From NCBI GenBank assembly GCA_964393105.1, contig CAYMSM010000063.1:1-27605 (forward strand): 27,605 bases of DNA, in the 5' to 3' direction. Positions within the stretch are counted from its first letter, which is position 1; each line of letters starts with the position of its first letter. Of the stretch, positions 18,861 through 25,888 are shown one piece after another. The stretch is from CALMEC01 sp964393105 (lineage in GTDB: Bacteria; Actinomycetota; Thermoleophilia; Miltoncostaeales; Miltoncostaeaceae). Made by a program: the position numbers and the translations under genes. The notes beneath the pieces were generated by a model. It was given only the letters and a program-made list of their open reading frames with translations, had not been told where the DNA came from and did not search any database.

Positions 18861-19532
18861 ATGACCCCGGACACACCAGGCAACGACTCCCGCACACAAC
18901 GGCCGCGTCGCGCGGCGAGCGCCGCGGGCGGCGGATCGCCCACCGACCTGCAGGATGCGTACCTGCGCCGCTCGATCGCCGAGATCGAGTCGCTCAACCG
19001 CGAGATCCTGACGTGCTCGCACTGCGTGCCCAAGGACGAGCTTCCGGTGCTCGCATCGGGCTCGCCGCAGGCGGAGATCATGATGGTCAAGTGGTCGGCG
19101 AGCCTGGCCGAGCGCCAGGAGGGCGTCGCGTTCTTCGGACGTGCCGGCACCGCCATCCTCAAGAGCGTCGAGCGCCTGGGCATCAACCCCGCCACCATGT
19201 ACGGCACCCTCGCGGTCAAGTGCAGCCATCTGGCGGAACGCGACGCCGCGACCCTCTGCCCTCCCTGGCTCGCCCAGGAGATCGCGATCGTCATGCCCAA
19301 GCTGGTGGTGGCGATGGGCGAACAGGCCCTTGACGCGCTCAACCGGCTCGACTACCCGCTCGCCGAGCCCATCCGCGATGAGATCGGCGTCGTGCAGCGC
19401 TGGACCCCGACGATCGACGCGTTGTATGTCCCGGACATCGACGCGTCCCTGGACGAGCAGAACGCCAAGCGCGCGTTCTGGACTGCGTTCCGCGCCATCG
19501 GCGAGTGGCACGAGGCCCAGCCTCCGTACTAG
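18861..19532 (+). CDS. Uracil-DNA glycosylase family 4-like protein lacking catalytic motifs
   Basis: The 223-aa protein follows the layout of iron-sulfur family 4 UDGs: CxxC at 52-55, a VKC at 121, Cys133, FFGRAGTAILKSVERLGI (the FVGRAGQLLD segment), TLAVKC (usual TNVVKC), and IAIVMPKLVVAMGEQAL (usual IxPKVIVTLGxxA). However, motif A, normally GEAPG, reads VKWSASLAE, and the C-terminal HP(S/A) motif is replaced by VPDIDAS. So the fold and cluster ligands appear kept while the uracil-excision residues are gone. It may bind nucleic acid or nucleotides, or have another reaction. The first 28 residues are polar and variable. A LacI-type palindrome lies just upstream. Confidence 0.75.
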   Translation: MTPDTPGNDSRTQRPRRAASAAGGGSPTDLQDAYLRRSIAEIESLNREILTCSHCVPKDELPVLASGSPQAEIMMVKWSASLAERQEGVAFFGRAGTAILKSVERLGINPATMYGTLAVKCSHLAERDAATLCPPWLAQEIAIVMPKLVVAMGEQALDALNRLDYPLAEPIRDEIGVVQRWTPTIDALYVPDIDASLDEQNAKRAFWTAFRAIGEWHEAQPPY

Positions 19533-19828
19533 TGCCGACCCCCCCCACCCCGGGGCGCAGCCGACAAACGGTCGACCCAGACCTCTTTGCGCCACGACAA
19601 CGCGGTGGCACAGTGGCCGACTGCCGTCCACGTGCGCCGGAAGCCGACGCCACCGGCCACACGAAGCTCGCCCGCGCCCAGGCGGAGGTGTCTGCTCTAC
19701 GTACCCAGCTCGCCGCTGAACGGCGACTTCACCGCAAGAGCGTCACGCAGCTACGCCGCACGACACGGCCGGGCCGCAGCGTCGCCCACGCGCTGATCAT
19801 CGCCGCCACCACCTGCGGAAAGCGTTGA
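19532..19828 (+). CDS. Small coiled-coil hypothetical protein
   Basis: A 98-aa frame starts with GTG overlapping the final base of the upstream TAG stop. The N-terminal half is Pro/Arg-rich and unstructured; the C-terminal half has heptad-like spacing (LARAQAEVSALRTQLAAERRLHRKSVTQLRR) and ends with a short hydrophobic stretch. A terminator-like hairpin follows the stop by 11 bp, as expected if this were the last gene of the unit. No homology recognised; it may be a non-coding tail of the UDG-like transcript. Confidence 0.35.
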   Translation: MPTPPTPGRSRQTVDPDLFAPRQRGGTVADCRPRAPEADATGHTKLARAQAEVSALRTQLAAERRLHRKSVTQLRRTTRPGRSVAHALIIAATTCGKR

Positions 19829-19839
19829 GCGGACCATAC

Positions 19840-19859
19840 GCCGCCCTCTGCAGGGCGGC
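19840..19859 (+). terminator. Terminator-like hairpin
   Basis: GCCGCCCT and AGGGCGGC form an 8-bp stem around CTGC, followed by TTGCAGC. It lies between the end of the UDG-like/small ORF unit and the promoter at 19882. There is only a two-T tail, so efficiency is uncertain. Confidence 0.5.
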
Positions 19860-19881
19860 TTGCAGCAACCCAGCAAGGTCT

Positions 19882-19910
19882 TTGACACCGAGGTCCGATG
19901 ATCGTACGGT
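19882..19910 (+). promoter_or_regulatory. Sigma-70-type promoter of the half-size VOC gene
   Basis: Perfect -35 TTGACA (19882-19887), 17-bp spacer, -10 TACGGT (19905-19910). The expected transcription start is at or next to the GTG at 19914, so the message would be leaderless or nearly so. Confidence 0.6.
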
Positions 19911-19913
19911 GCC

Positions 19914-20165
19914 GTGCAACGCGAGGGGAATGTCTCGGCGGACGGGGTCGGTATCGGCGGGGGCATCGCGGCGGCCCCCGAGGGCTACCCCGGACGCGTG
20001 ACCGTCTACGTCGAGGTGCCCGACGTCGAGGCCGCGCTCGCGAATGCCGAGCGGGTCGGCGGGTCGCGGGTGATGGGTCCGGAAGAGGTGATGGAAGGGG
20101 TCGAGATCGGCCTTTTCAACGATCCCGAAGGCCATGTGATCGGGGTCATCAAGGCGACGTCGTAG
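19914..20165 (+). CDS. Half-size VOC (glyoxalase/bleomycin-resistance) family protein
   Basis: The 83-aa product matches only the C-terminal half of usual 115-125-aa VOC proteins: IGGGIAAAPEGYPGRVTVYVEVPDVEAA (linker and first strand/helix), RVGGSRVMGPEEVMEGVEIGLFNDPEGHVIGVIKA (the three closing strands with the typical DPEGH metal/substrate strand). This is one beta-alpha-beta-beta-beta module, whereas one cup needs two. No N-terminal module is found upstream in any frame; instead there is a terminator hairpin and a good promoter ending at the start codon. It could pair as a homodimer of single modules, or be a truncated but transcribed remnant. Its last 17 bp overlap the convergent khtT-like gene. 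Confidence 0.7.
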   Translation: MQREGNVSADGVGIGGGIAAAPEGYPGRVTVYVEVPDVEAALANAERVGGSRVMGPEEVMEGVEIGLFNDPEGHVIGVIKATS

Positions 20166-20685
20166 CTGTCGGCGCGTTCTCCTGGGTGTCGTCCGCCGGT
20201 GGCCCTTCGGCCACGAGGCGGCGGATGACCGGGAAGACGTCGGGGGGGCCGATCACGACGAGCACGTCGCCGGCCTGCAGCACCTCGTCGGGGTGGGGCA
20301 TCGCGACGGCCCCGCCCCGGCGCAGGATCGCTACGATCGTCGAGCCGGTCGTCCGGCGGATCCGGCACGTCATGACCGTCAGGCCGACCAGCGGGCTGTC
20401 GACCGGGAGCTCGATCCACTCGACGACCAGGTCCCCGAGGGCGAGCTCCAGGTCCTGCACCAGCTGTGGACGGTAGATGACACCGCCAAGGAGGGCGCCG
20501 ACCTGACGGGCCTCGTCGTCGTTGAGCGCGATGCGGTAGGGCTCCTCGTCGTCGCGCTCGTCGAAGTGGTACAGCTCGCGCAGACCATCGGTATGCACGA
20601 TGACGCAGACGCCCTCCCCGCGGTGGGTGTCCATCGTGAACTTGGTCCCCACGCCTGGCAGACGCGTCTCGCGCACCTCACGCAT
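20149..20685 (-). CDS. khtT: KhtT-like regulatory subunit of a cation/proton antiporter
   Basis: The 178-aa cytoplasmic protein has an N-terminal domain opening with VRETRLPGVGTKFTMDT-like sequence (REVRETRLPGVGTKF), characteristic of KhtT, and a C-terminal TrkA-C/RCK-C domain at about residues 85-165 (SPLVGLTVMTCRIRRTTGSTIVAILRRG, then DEVLQAGDVLVVIG), which binds a small ligand such as c-di-AMP or a nucleotide in related proteins. Together with the membrane partner encoded just upstream (8-nt overlap), it would gate K+ or NH4+ efflux in exchange for protons. The tail is acidic and Thr/Pro-rich. Symbol given by family resemblance. Confidence 0.85.
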   Translation of the reverse strand: MREVRETRLPGVGTKFTMDTHRGEGVCVIVHTDGLRELYHFDERDDEEPYRIALNDDEARQVGALLGGVIYRPQLVQDLELALGDLVVEWIELPVDSPLVGLTVMTCRIRRTTGSTIVAILRRGGAVAMPHPDEVLQAGDVLVVIGPPDVFPVIRRLVAEGPPADDTQENAPTATTSP

Positions 20686-21841
20686 TGTCGACTCCTTTGG
20701 TCATGGTCCGAGCACGCGTCCCGGTGGCGAAGATCACCCGACCGAGACGGCGTGTCTCCTTCATCAATAGCACTCCGATGACCGTCGTCACCACGACGAA
20801 CACCCCCGCGAAGGGGCCGATGCGATCGCGGAAGCCCGCGTCGAGGGCGACACCCGCCGCCGCGAGCTGTGAGAGGATGATCGTGAACTCGCCGCGGGCC
20901 ACGAGCGACGTTCCGGTGTTGAAGCTGCGGCGAGGCGTCAGCCCGGTGGTCCGACCGGCGATATAGCCGCCCAACAGCTTGGTGGCGACGGCGACAGGGA
21001 TCGCCGCGACGAGCCAGGTCCAAACACGACCGGTCTCGCCCAGGTCGACTCCCAGACCGAACGAGAAGAAGAAGATCCCGGCGGCGAAGTCCCGCAGTCC
21101 CAGCAGGTCCCCCTCGATGTCGTCGCGCAGCCGGCTGCCCGAAAGCAGCACGCCGGCCAGAAGCGCCCCAATCGCCTCGGAGAGCCCCGCCGCCTCAGAG
21201 AGCGCCGCCGACCCGACAGCCACCGACAGGGTCAACAGGAGCAGCTGCTCGCGCTCGAGCCGTGGCGCGATGCGGTCGAAGATGCGCGGCGCGTAGCGGC
21301 TGGCGAACAGAAACGCACCCACCACCGCAAGCGCGATTGCGACCGTGCCTGCGATGCCGAAGGCGGTGACGTCTGAGCCGACGGCGAGCGCCGCCGCCAC
21401 CGCCAGGAAGAGCGCGATCGCGATGTCCTCGAACACGAGTACCCCGAGCACCAGGTCGGTCTCGGGGTCGGCCAGACGCCGGAAGTCGAACAGCGCTCGC
21501 GTGATCACGGCGCTACTCGAGACATAGATCAAACCGGCCAGGATGATCGCCTCGGCCGTGAATCCCAGCAACACGATCGAAAGGATCAACGCGCCGCCAC
21601 CTGCGATCCCCAAGTCGATCATGCCCCCCACGACCGTGAACTTGCGCGCCTGGGTCAGACGCTCCAGCGAGAACTCGAGACCGAGGAAGAACAGCAGGAG
21701 CACGATGCCAAGACGCGAGATCAAGTCGGTCGCGTCGTTCGGCGTGACGACGTGCAGCACTACCGGCTCGCCCGGCCCCAGCAGGATGCCTGCGCCGATG
21801 TAGATCGGTATCGCCGAGAGGCCGAGCCGCAGCGCAAGCAA
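20678..21841 (-). CDS. khtU: KhtU-like CPA2 family cation/proton antiporter
   Basis: The 387-aa frame from TTG 21841 encodes about eleven membrane helices of the monovalent cation:proton antiporter-2 family, with LGIVLLLFFLGLEFSLERL, LIYVSSSAVITRAL, the proton-path segment VLVFEDIAIALFL and SFGLGVDLGE. KhtU exchanges K+ (or NH4+) for H+ under KhtT control; the khtT-like gene overlaps its end by 8 nt. The true start is probably upstream: the same frame continues with EFTELAVVLVALTVSGL, the normal first helix, but contains no ATG, GTG or TTG. A GAGGGAG ribosome site (21901-21907) lies 8 nt before a GTC codon at 21892. The region includes a run of eight G (21893-21900), so a mutation or sequencing slip is possible. 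Confidence 0.85.
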   Translation of the reverse strand: MLALRLGLSAIPIYIGAGILLGPGEPVVLHVVTPNDATDLISRLGIVLLLFFLGLEFSLERLTQARKFTVVGGMIDLGIAGGGALILSIVLLGFTAEAIILAGLIYVSSSAVITRALFDFRRLADPETDLVLGVLVFEDIAIALFLAVAAALAVGSDVTAFGIAGTVAIALAVVGAFLFASRYAPRIFDRIAPRLEREQLLLLTLSVAVGSAALSEAAGLSEAIGALLAGVLLSGSRLRDDIEGDLLGLRDFAAGIFFFSFGLGVDLGETGRVWTWLVAAIPVAVATKLLGGYIAGRTTGLTPRRSFNTGTSLVARGEFTIILSQLAAAGVALDAGFRDRIGPFAGVFVVVTTVIGVLLMKETRRLGRVIFATGTRARTMTKGVDNA

Positions 21842-21963
21842 CCCCGAAACCGTCAGGGCGACGAGGACGACTGCCAGTTCGGTGAACTCGACGGGGGGGG
21901 CTCCCTCGTTCGCGCGTGGACCACCACCCTACCGTCCCATGTGACGCCCGGACCGACGACTCG

Positions 21964-23367
21964 CTATCCCCGCACGAACCTCGCGACCGCTTCGATGTGG
22001 GGGGTCTGGGGGAACATGTCCACCGGGCGCACCCACTCCAGGGCATAGCCCCCGTCGGCGAACTTGCGCGCGTTGTCGGCGAACGTCGCCGGGTGGCAGG
22101 ACACGTAGACGAGCACCGGCGGCGCGAGCTCCAGGATCCGTCGAACTGCTCCGCCCGAAAGGCCCGCCCGGGGCGGGTCGACGATCGCGACATCGGGAGG
22201 CGGCAACTGGCCCCGGTGCTCACGCAGCACGACACGCACATCGCCGCACAGCACCCGGTAGTGCTCGAGCCCGTTGGCCCTCGCGTTGGCCTTGGCGTCT
22301 CTGACGGCCTCCCTGATGATCTCGATCGCAACGACCTCTGACGCTTTCGGTGCGAGCACGAGCCCCATGCTGCCTGCCCCCGCGTACAGGTCATACACGA
22401 CCTCGTTGCCGGTCAGGCCGGCGGCCTCGGCGGCACGGTCGTACAAGCGCTCGGCCATCTTGGTGTTGGTCTGGAAGAACGCGCCCGACGACAGCCGCAG
22501 CGACACGCCGTGCACCCGCTCCTCGAGCCAGTCCTGGCCCCACACCACGCGCGATGGCAGGCCACCGGTCACCTCGGCTACGCCATCGTTGATCGAATGC
22601 ACGAGGCCCACCAGCTCGGGGTGCACTGCCGTCAGACGCGGCCCCAGCCGATCAACCGCCTCGTCTGCTCCGGATGCCGTCACGATCGTCACCAACCCCT
22701 GGCCCGTGTTGATCCCGACCCGGACCACGACGTGGCGAAGCGCCCCGAGCTGCTCGACCCGCGTATCGACGTCGCTCGTTCGCGCCACTTGGCGCTGGTC
22801 GAACGGCACGATGCCTTCGTCCACGGCCCAGGCGCGGACGGTCTCGCGCAGAGCGTTACCCAGCGGGGTTGCGAGCATGCACTCGGAGACGTCGACCACC
22901 TGGTCCCAGCGGCCGCGCATGTGGAAGCCCAGGGAGAGCTCGCCGTCAGGGCCTGGCGCAGCGGAGTACTCCATCTTGTTGCGGTAGGCGAAATGCTCGA
23001 CCGCACGGTCAGGGTCGAGTACCGGGACGTCGGGAAGATGCGCGATGCGCGCCAGGTGATCGGCGATCTGGTCGCGCTTGGCCCTGAGCGTCGCCTCGTA
23101 GCCCACGTGCTGCAGGCGACACCCACCGCAACGCGGCACGTACCGGCACGGCGGGACGATGCGGTCGGGCCCCGGCTCGATCACCTCGACCAGCTCGGCC
23201 TCGGCGAACCTGCGTCTGGCTTTGCGCACACGCACGCGCGCCCGGTCGCCGGGAGCGGTGTCGGAGCAGAACATCACGAACCCGTCCGCCCGCGCGACGC
23301 CCTGCCCGCCGAACGCGAGGTCGCCGACCGTCACCTCCAGCTCGTCATCGCGTTTGGGCCGTTCCAT
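21964..23367 (-). CDS. TrmA/RumA-type RNA (uracil-5-)-methyltransferase
   Basis: It methylates C5 of a uridine in 23S rRNA or tRNA using S-adenosylmethionine. From ATG 23367 the product has 467 aa. Order: TRAM RNA-binding domain (LEVTVGDLAFGGQGVARADGF), iron-sulfur cysteines in CRYVPRCGGCRLQH, RumA-type insert (GFHMRGRWDQVVDV, FFQTNTKMAERLY), SAM-binding DLYAGAGSMGL, DPPRAGL, and the catalytic Cys in YVSCHP, all present. An in-frame GTG at 23412 adds 15 residues without homology. TATCCT (23374-23379) ends about 6-8 bp before the ATG, pointing to a leaderless message from 23367. It is upstream of khtU by about 75-120 bp in the same direction. The exact target U is not decidable. Confidence 0.92.
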   Translation of the reverse strand: MERPKRDDELEVTVGDLAFGGQGVARADGFVMFCSDTAPGDRARVRVRKARRRFAEAELVEVIEPGPDRIVPPCRYVPRCGGCRLQHVGYEATLRAKRDQIADHLARIAHLPDVPVLDPDRAVEHFAYRNKMEYSAAPGPDGELSLGFHMRGRWDQVVDVSECMLATPLGNALRETVRAWAVDEGIVPFDQRQVARTSDVDTRVEQLGALRHVVVRVGINTGQGLVTIVTASGADEAVDRLGPRLTAVHPELVGLVHSINDGVAEVTGGLPSRVVWGQDWLEERVHGVSLRLSSGAFFQTNTKMAERLYDRAAEAAGLTGNEVVYDLYAGAGSMGLVLAPKASEVVAIEIIREAVRDAKANARANGLEHYRVLCGDVRVVLREHRGQLPPPDVAIVDPPRAGLSGGAVRRILELAPPVLVYVSCHPATFADNARKFADGGYALEWVRPVDMFPQTPHIEAVARFVRG

Positions 23368-23622
23368 GGGGGTTGAGGATAGGGGCTTTCGACGGAGGGA
23401 GGTTGCCGCCACTGGTGCAGCGTCAGGACCCCTGGCCTGCCACCTGGCCGGTCACGAACAGATCGCGTTCGGCGACGAGATCGAGATCTCCCAAGGGCGC
23501 GCAGATCGGGTGCCCAGCACGCTGTTTGCGCGGCACACGCACGGGGCGACACCAGCACGCGCGTCGAGGTCGCCGGAGGTGCCGTCGTGGCATCCGGCGT
23601 GTGCCACCTTGCGGAGCAATCG

Positions 23623-24399
23623 CTACGGAACGGCCTGGGCCATCCCGTCGCCGGTGTCGAGGGAGCTCTCGATCCGCGACTCCTGGCCGACGAGCACCGC
23701 GCCGACGGCGGGCGCCTGGCCGCGCGACACCACGGCGGCGCTGAACGCGAGCGAGACGCTCGTGCCCCGCTGCCAGGCCAGCAGGTACGGATACGGATCG
23801 ATGCTCGCGCCATCTCCCGGGTGGATCTCGAAATGCAGGTGCGGTGGCGTGGTGATGGCTTGGCCGGTGTTTCCAACGAACCCGATGATCTCGCCACCGC
23901 GCACCCTGATGCCGTCCACGACATGCGCCGCATATCCGGAGAGGTGGGCGTAGTAGTAGGCGTTGCCCAGGTCATCGGTCAGCCACAACCGGTTGCCGCC
24001 GAGGGTGTTGACCCCCACCTTCGAGAGCACGCCGTCGGCGACGGCGAGGACCGGTACGCCGATGGGCGCGAAGATGTCATTGCCCTGATGCCACCCGGTC
24101 CCGGCGCGTGGCGCGCCGTAGTCGCTCGTGAACGTGGCGGTCGAACCGAATACCGGGAACACATACTGTGCCGTGCTCGATGCGGCGGCCGGTTTGGGAC
24201 CGACCTGTGGAATCGCGACAACGGGTGGCAGGGTGGCGCTCTGTCCCGCCGCGGCGTTCGGCGTCGATTCGGCTCCGAATGCGCTTGAGCCCGCAATCAT
24301 CGTTGCGGCTACGACGAGAAGGCCCCTGAGGGCGACGAGATGCAGATGCACGCACCCATTGTCCAGGTGAGCTCGGACATGAGCAACCACCGGGGGCAT
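23623..24399 (-). CDS. Secreted M23-family (LytM/lysostaphin-like) peptidase
   Basis: M23 enzymes are zinc endopeptidases cutting peptide cross-links of the cell wall. The 258-aa protein has a hydrophobic secretion signal (LRGLLVVAATMIAGSSAFG, about 24-42), a linker, and a domain at about 80-210 with SDYGAPRAGTGWHQGNDIFAPIGVPVLAVADG (first zinc His and Asp) and TPPHLHFEIHPG (catalytic HxH), so the site is intact. The intermediate AHLSGYAAHVVDGIRVRGGEIIGFVGNTG is typical. The C-terminal about 45 residues are an extra region without homology. ATG 24399 is the longest start; GTG 24351 (before HLHLVALRG) would give a tidier signal peptide. A -10-like TACAAT (minus strand, 24466-24471) may drive it, divergent from the NlpC gene. 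About 210 bp downstream, to 23413, hold nothing supportable. Confidence 0.92.
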   Translation of the reverse strand: MPPVVAHVRAHLDNGCVHLHLVALRGLLVVAATMIAGSSAFGAESTPNAAAGQSATLPPVVAIPQVGPKPAAASSTAQYVFPVFGSTATFTSDYGAPRAGTGWHQGNDIFAPIGVPVLAVADGVLSKVGVNTLGGNRLWLTDDLGNAYYYAHLSGYAAHVVDGIRVRGGEIIGFVGNTGQAITTPPHLHFEIHPGDGASIDPYPYLLAWQRGTSVSLAFSAAVVSRGQAPAVGAVLVGQESRIESSLDTGDGMAQAVP

Positions 24400-24455
24400 G
24401 CTTTCGCCAGCTCGTCACCATGGGAGGCGCAACGGGAATTTCATAACCCCGCTAT

Positions 24456-24484
24456 TTGGACAAATATTGTAGTCCTGGTACTTT
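24456..24484 (+). promoter_or_regulatory. Sigma-70-type promoter of the NlpC/P60 gene in a divergent control region
   Basis: TTGGAC (24456-24461), 17-bp spacer, TACTTT (24479-24484) form a plausible rightward promoter in the only AT-rich patch of this gap. The spacer contains ATTGTA (24466-24471), which reads TACAAT as a -10 on the other strand for the M23 gene, so the two promoters would overlap. GGAC/GTCC (24458-24461 and 24472-24475) make a small dyad around it. Confidence 0.5.
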
Positions 24485-24533
24485 GGCCCGTCGGACCGAA
24501 CGGCCTGGTCGAAGGCTCCGTTGAAAGGCAACG

Positions 24534-25652
24534 CTGCTGCACTTTCGCCTCACTCACCTGCGCCGGCTCTGGGCGCTCCTGCTCATCGTGACCGGCATCG
24601 CCGTTGCGCCGACTTCGGCGGCGGCTGCCCCGTCGATCGCCGAGTTGCGCGCAAAGGTCGCGCAGATCCAGTCCGAGGTCGCGGCGATCGACCGCCAGGT
24701 GGGGTCGGCCGCCGAGGCCTACAACGGGGCCGTCTACCGGTTCGACCAGGTCCAGTCGCGGATCAGGGCCAACGGAGAGACCCTGCGAAAGGCGCGGCGT
24801 GACCTCGCGAAGGCACGCTCGATCCTGGGCGACCGCCTCCGCGCGGCCTACATGCAGCCACCCCCCTCACGCATTCAGCTCATCCTGTCGAGCGGCAGCG
24901 TCTCGTCCTTTCTGAGCGGGACCGAGGCGCTCGATCGCGCAAGCAGCCAGGACGCGAGCATCGTCCGCAGCGTGCAGGCGCTTCGGCGGCGCACGGTCGT
25001 CGCCCGGCGCGAGCTCTTGGCCGACCAGGGCCAGGCGAAGACCGAGGTCGCCCGCCGTCAGCGTCAACGCGACGTCGTCACAGGGCTCCTGCGACAGCGA
25101 CAGGCGGTGCTGTCCGGCGCCAAGGGCCGTCTCGGCGAACTCCTCGAGCAGGAGCGTGCCAGGGAGCGCCGCGAAGCGGAGGCGGCACGACGGCAGGCAC
25201 TCGAACGGATCAGCACAACGTCGAGCCTCGCCACGACCGGCAGCGCGAACCCGAGCGCGGGTGGCTCGGGCGGCGGCGGGAGCGCTGGCGTCGTCAGTGG
25301 CCCGGGCAGCGCGTCGAACGGCCAGGCGGCCAGGATCGCGCTGCAGTACCTCGGTGTGCCGTACGTGTGGGGCGGCGCCACGCCCCGAGGGTTCGACTGC
25401 AGCGGCCTCGCCACCTACGCCTACGCCAAAGTCGGCAAGTCCGTCCCGCACTACACCGGGGCGATCTGGGCCGCGTTCCCCCGGGTGTCCGGGCCGCTTC
25501 AACCCGGGGACATGGTGTTCTTCCATGGCCTTGGGCACATGGGGATCTACATCGGCGGGGGACAGATGGTCCATGCTCCGCATACCGGCGATGTGGTCAA
25601 GGTCTCATCGATGTCCGGACGCGGCGACTACCTCGGGGCCGTTCGACCCTAG
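24534..25652 (+). CDS. Secreted coiled-coil NlpC/P60 peptidoglycan endopeptidase
   Basis: NlpC/P60 enzymes cleave D-gamma-glutamyl-diaminopimelate links in wall peptides. The mature protein has a PcsB/RipA-like coiled coil (AELRAKVAQIQSEVAAIDRQ onward, to about residue 235), a Gly/Ser linker, and a C40 domain with YLGVPYVWGGATPRGFDCSGL (Cys289), GHMGIYIGGG (His335) and VHAPHTG. The only standard starts, such as GTG 24588, fall inside the secretion signal. CTG at 24534 follows GAAAGG by 5 nt and gives LLHFRLTHLRRLWALLLIV, ending PTSAAA, a proper signal peptide (372 aa); this start is proposed. A TGA at 24522 limits extension. The repeat-rich gap to the next hydrolase gene is 236 bp. Confidence 0.88.
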   Translation: MLHFRLTHLRRLWALLLIVTGIAVAPTSAAAAPSIAELRAKVAQIQSEVAAIDRQVGSAAEAYNGAVYRFDQVQSRIRANGETLRKARRDLAKARSILGDRLRAAYMQPPPSRIQLILSSGSVSSFLSGTEALDRASSQDASIVRSVQALRRRTVVARRELLADQGQAKTEVARRQRQRDVVTGLLRQRQAVLSGAKGRLGELLEQERARERREAEAARRQALERISTTSSLATTGSANPSAGGSGGGGSAGVVSGPGSASNGQAARIALQYLGVPYVWGGATPRGFDCSGLATYAYAKVGKSVPHYTGAIWAAFPRVSGPLQPGDMVFFHGLGHMGIYIGGGQMVHAPHTGDVVKVSSMSGRGDYLGAVRP

Positions 25653-25655
25653 GAC

Positions 25656-25830
25656 GGACCAAACGACCCGCTCGACAGGGCACTGGGCGGCCTATGGCGG
25701 ACCATTCGCCCCGCTCGACACCGCTTGGGCGGCCTATGAGCCGCCTTCGGCGTCTCAAACGTCGATCGGGGCTCGAGACCCTTCGGGGCGCCTCAATTGT
25801 CGATCGGGCCTGAGGACCCGCACCGAACTG
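25656..25830 (+). repeat. Two pairs of imperfect tandem repeats, hairpin-forming, after the NlpC gene
   Basis: Pair one starts at 25656 and 25699 (GGACCA, CCCGCTCGACA and TGGGCGGCCTATG shared, 43-bp period); the second copy adds a hairpin GGCGGC/GCCGCC at 25728-25745. Pair two starts at 25753 and 25791 (38-bp period), both containing GTCGATCGGG as loop. Their stems differ but stay paired: TCTC with GAGA in the first, CCTCA with TGAGG in the second. The first hairpins may terminate the NlpC transcript. Confidence 0.5.
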
Positions 25831-25850
25831 CGGAATCGGCATTGAAACCC

Positions 25851-25877
25851 TAAAGGTTCGCGCCCAGGAGCCGATTC
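25851..25877 (+). promoter_or_regulatory. Sigma-28 (FliA/WhiG-type) promoter
   Basis: TAAA (25851-25854), exactly 15 bp, then GCCGATTC (25870-25877) matches the sigma-28 family consensus TAAA-N15-GCCGATAA at 10 of 12 fixed positions with exact spacing. The predicted start site is about 25884, five bases before the ATG of the two-domain hydrolase, so the leader would be almost absent. Confidence 0.65.
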
Positions 25878-25888
25878 CTATTCCCAGA

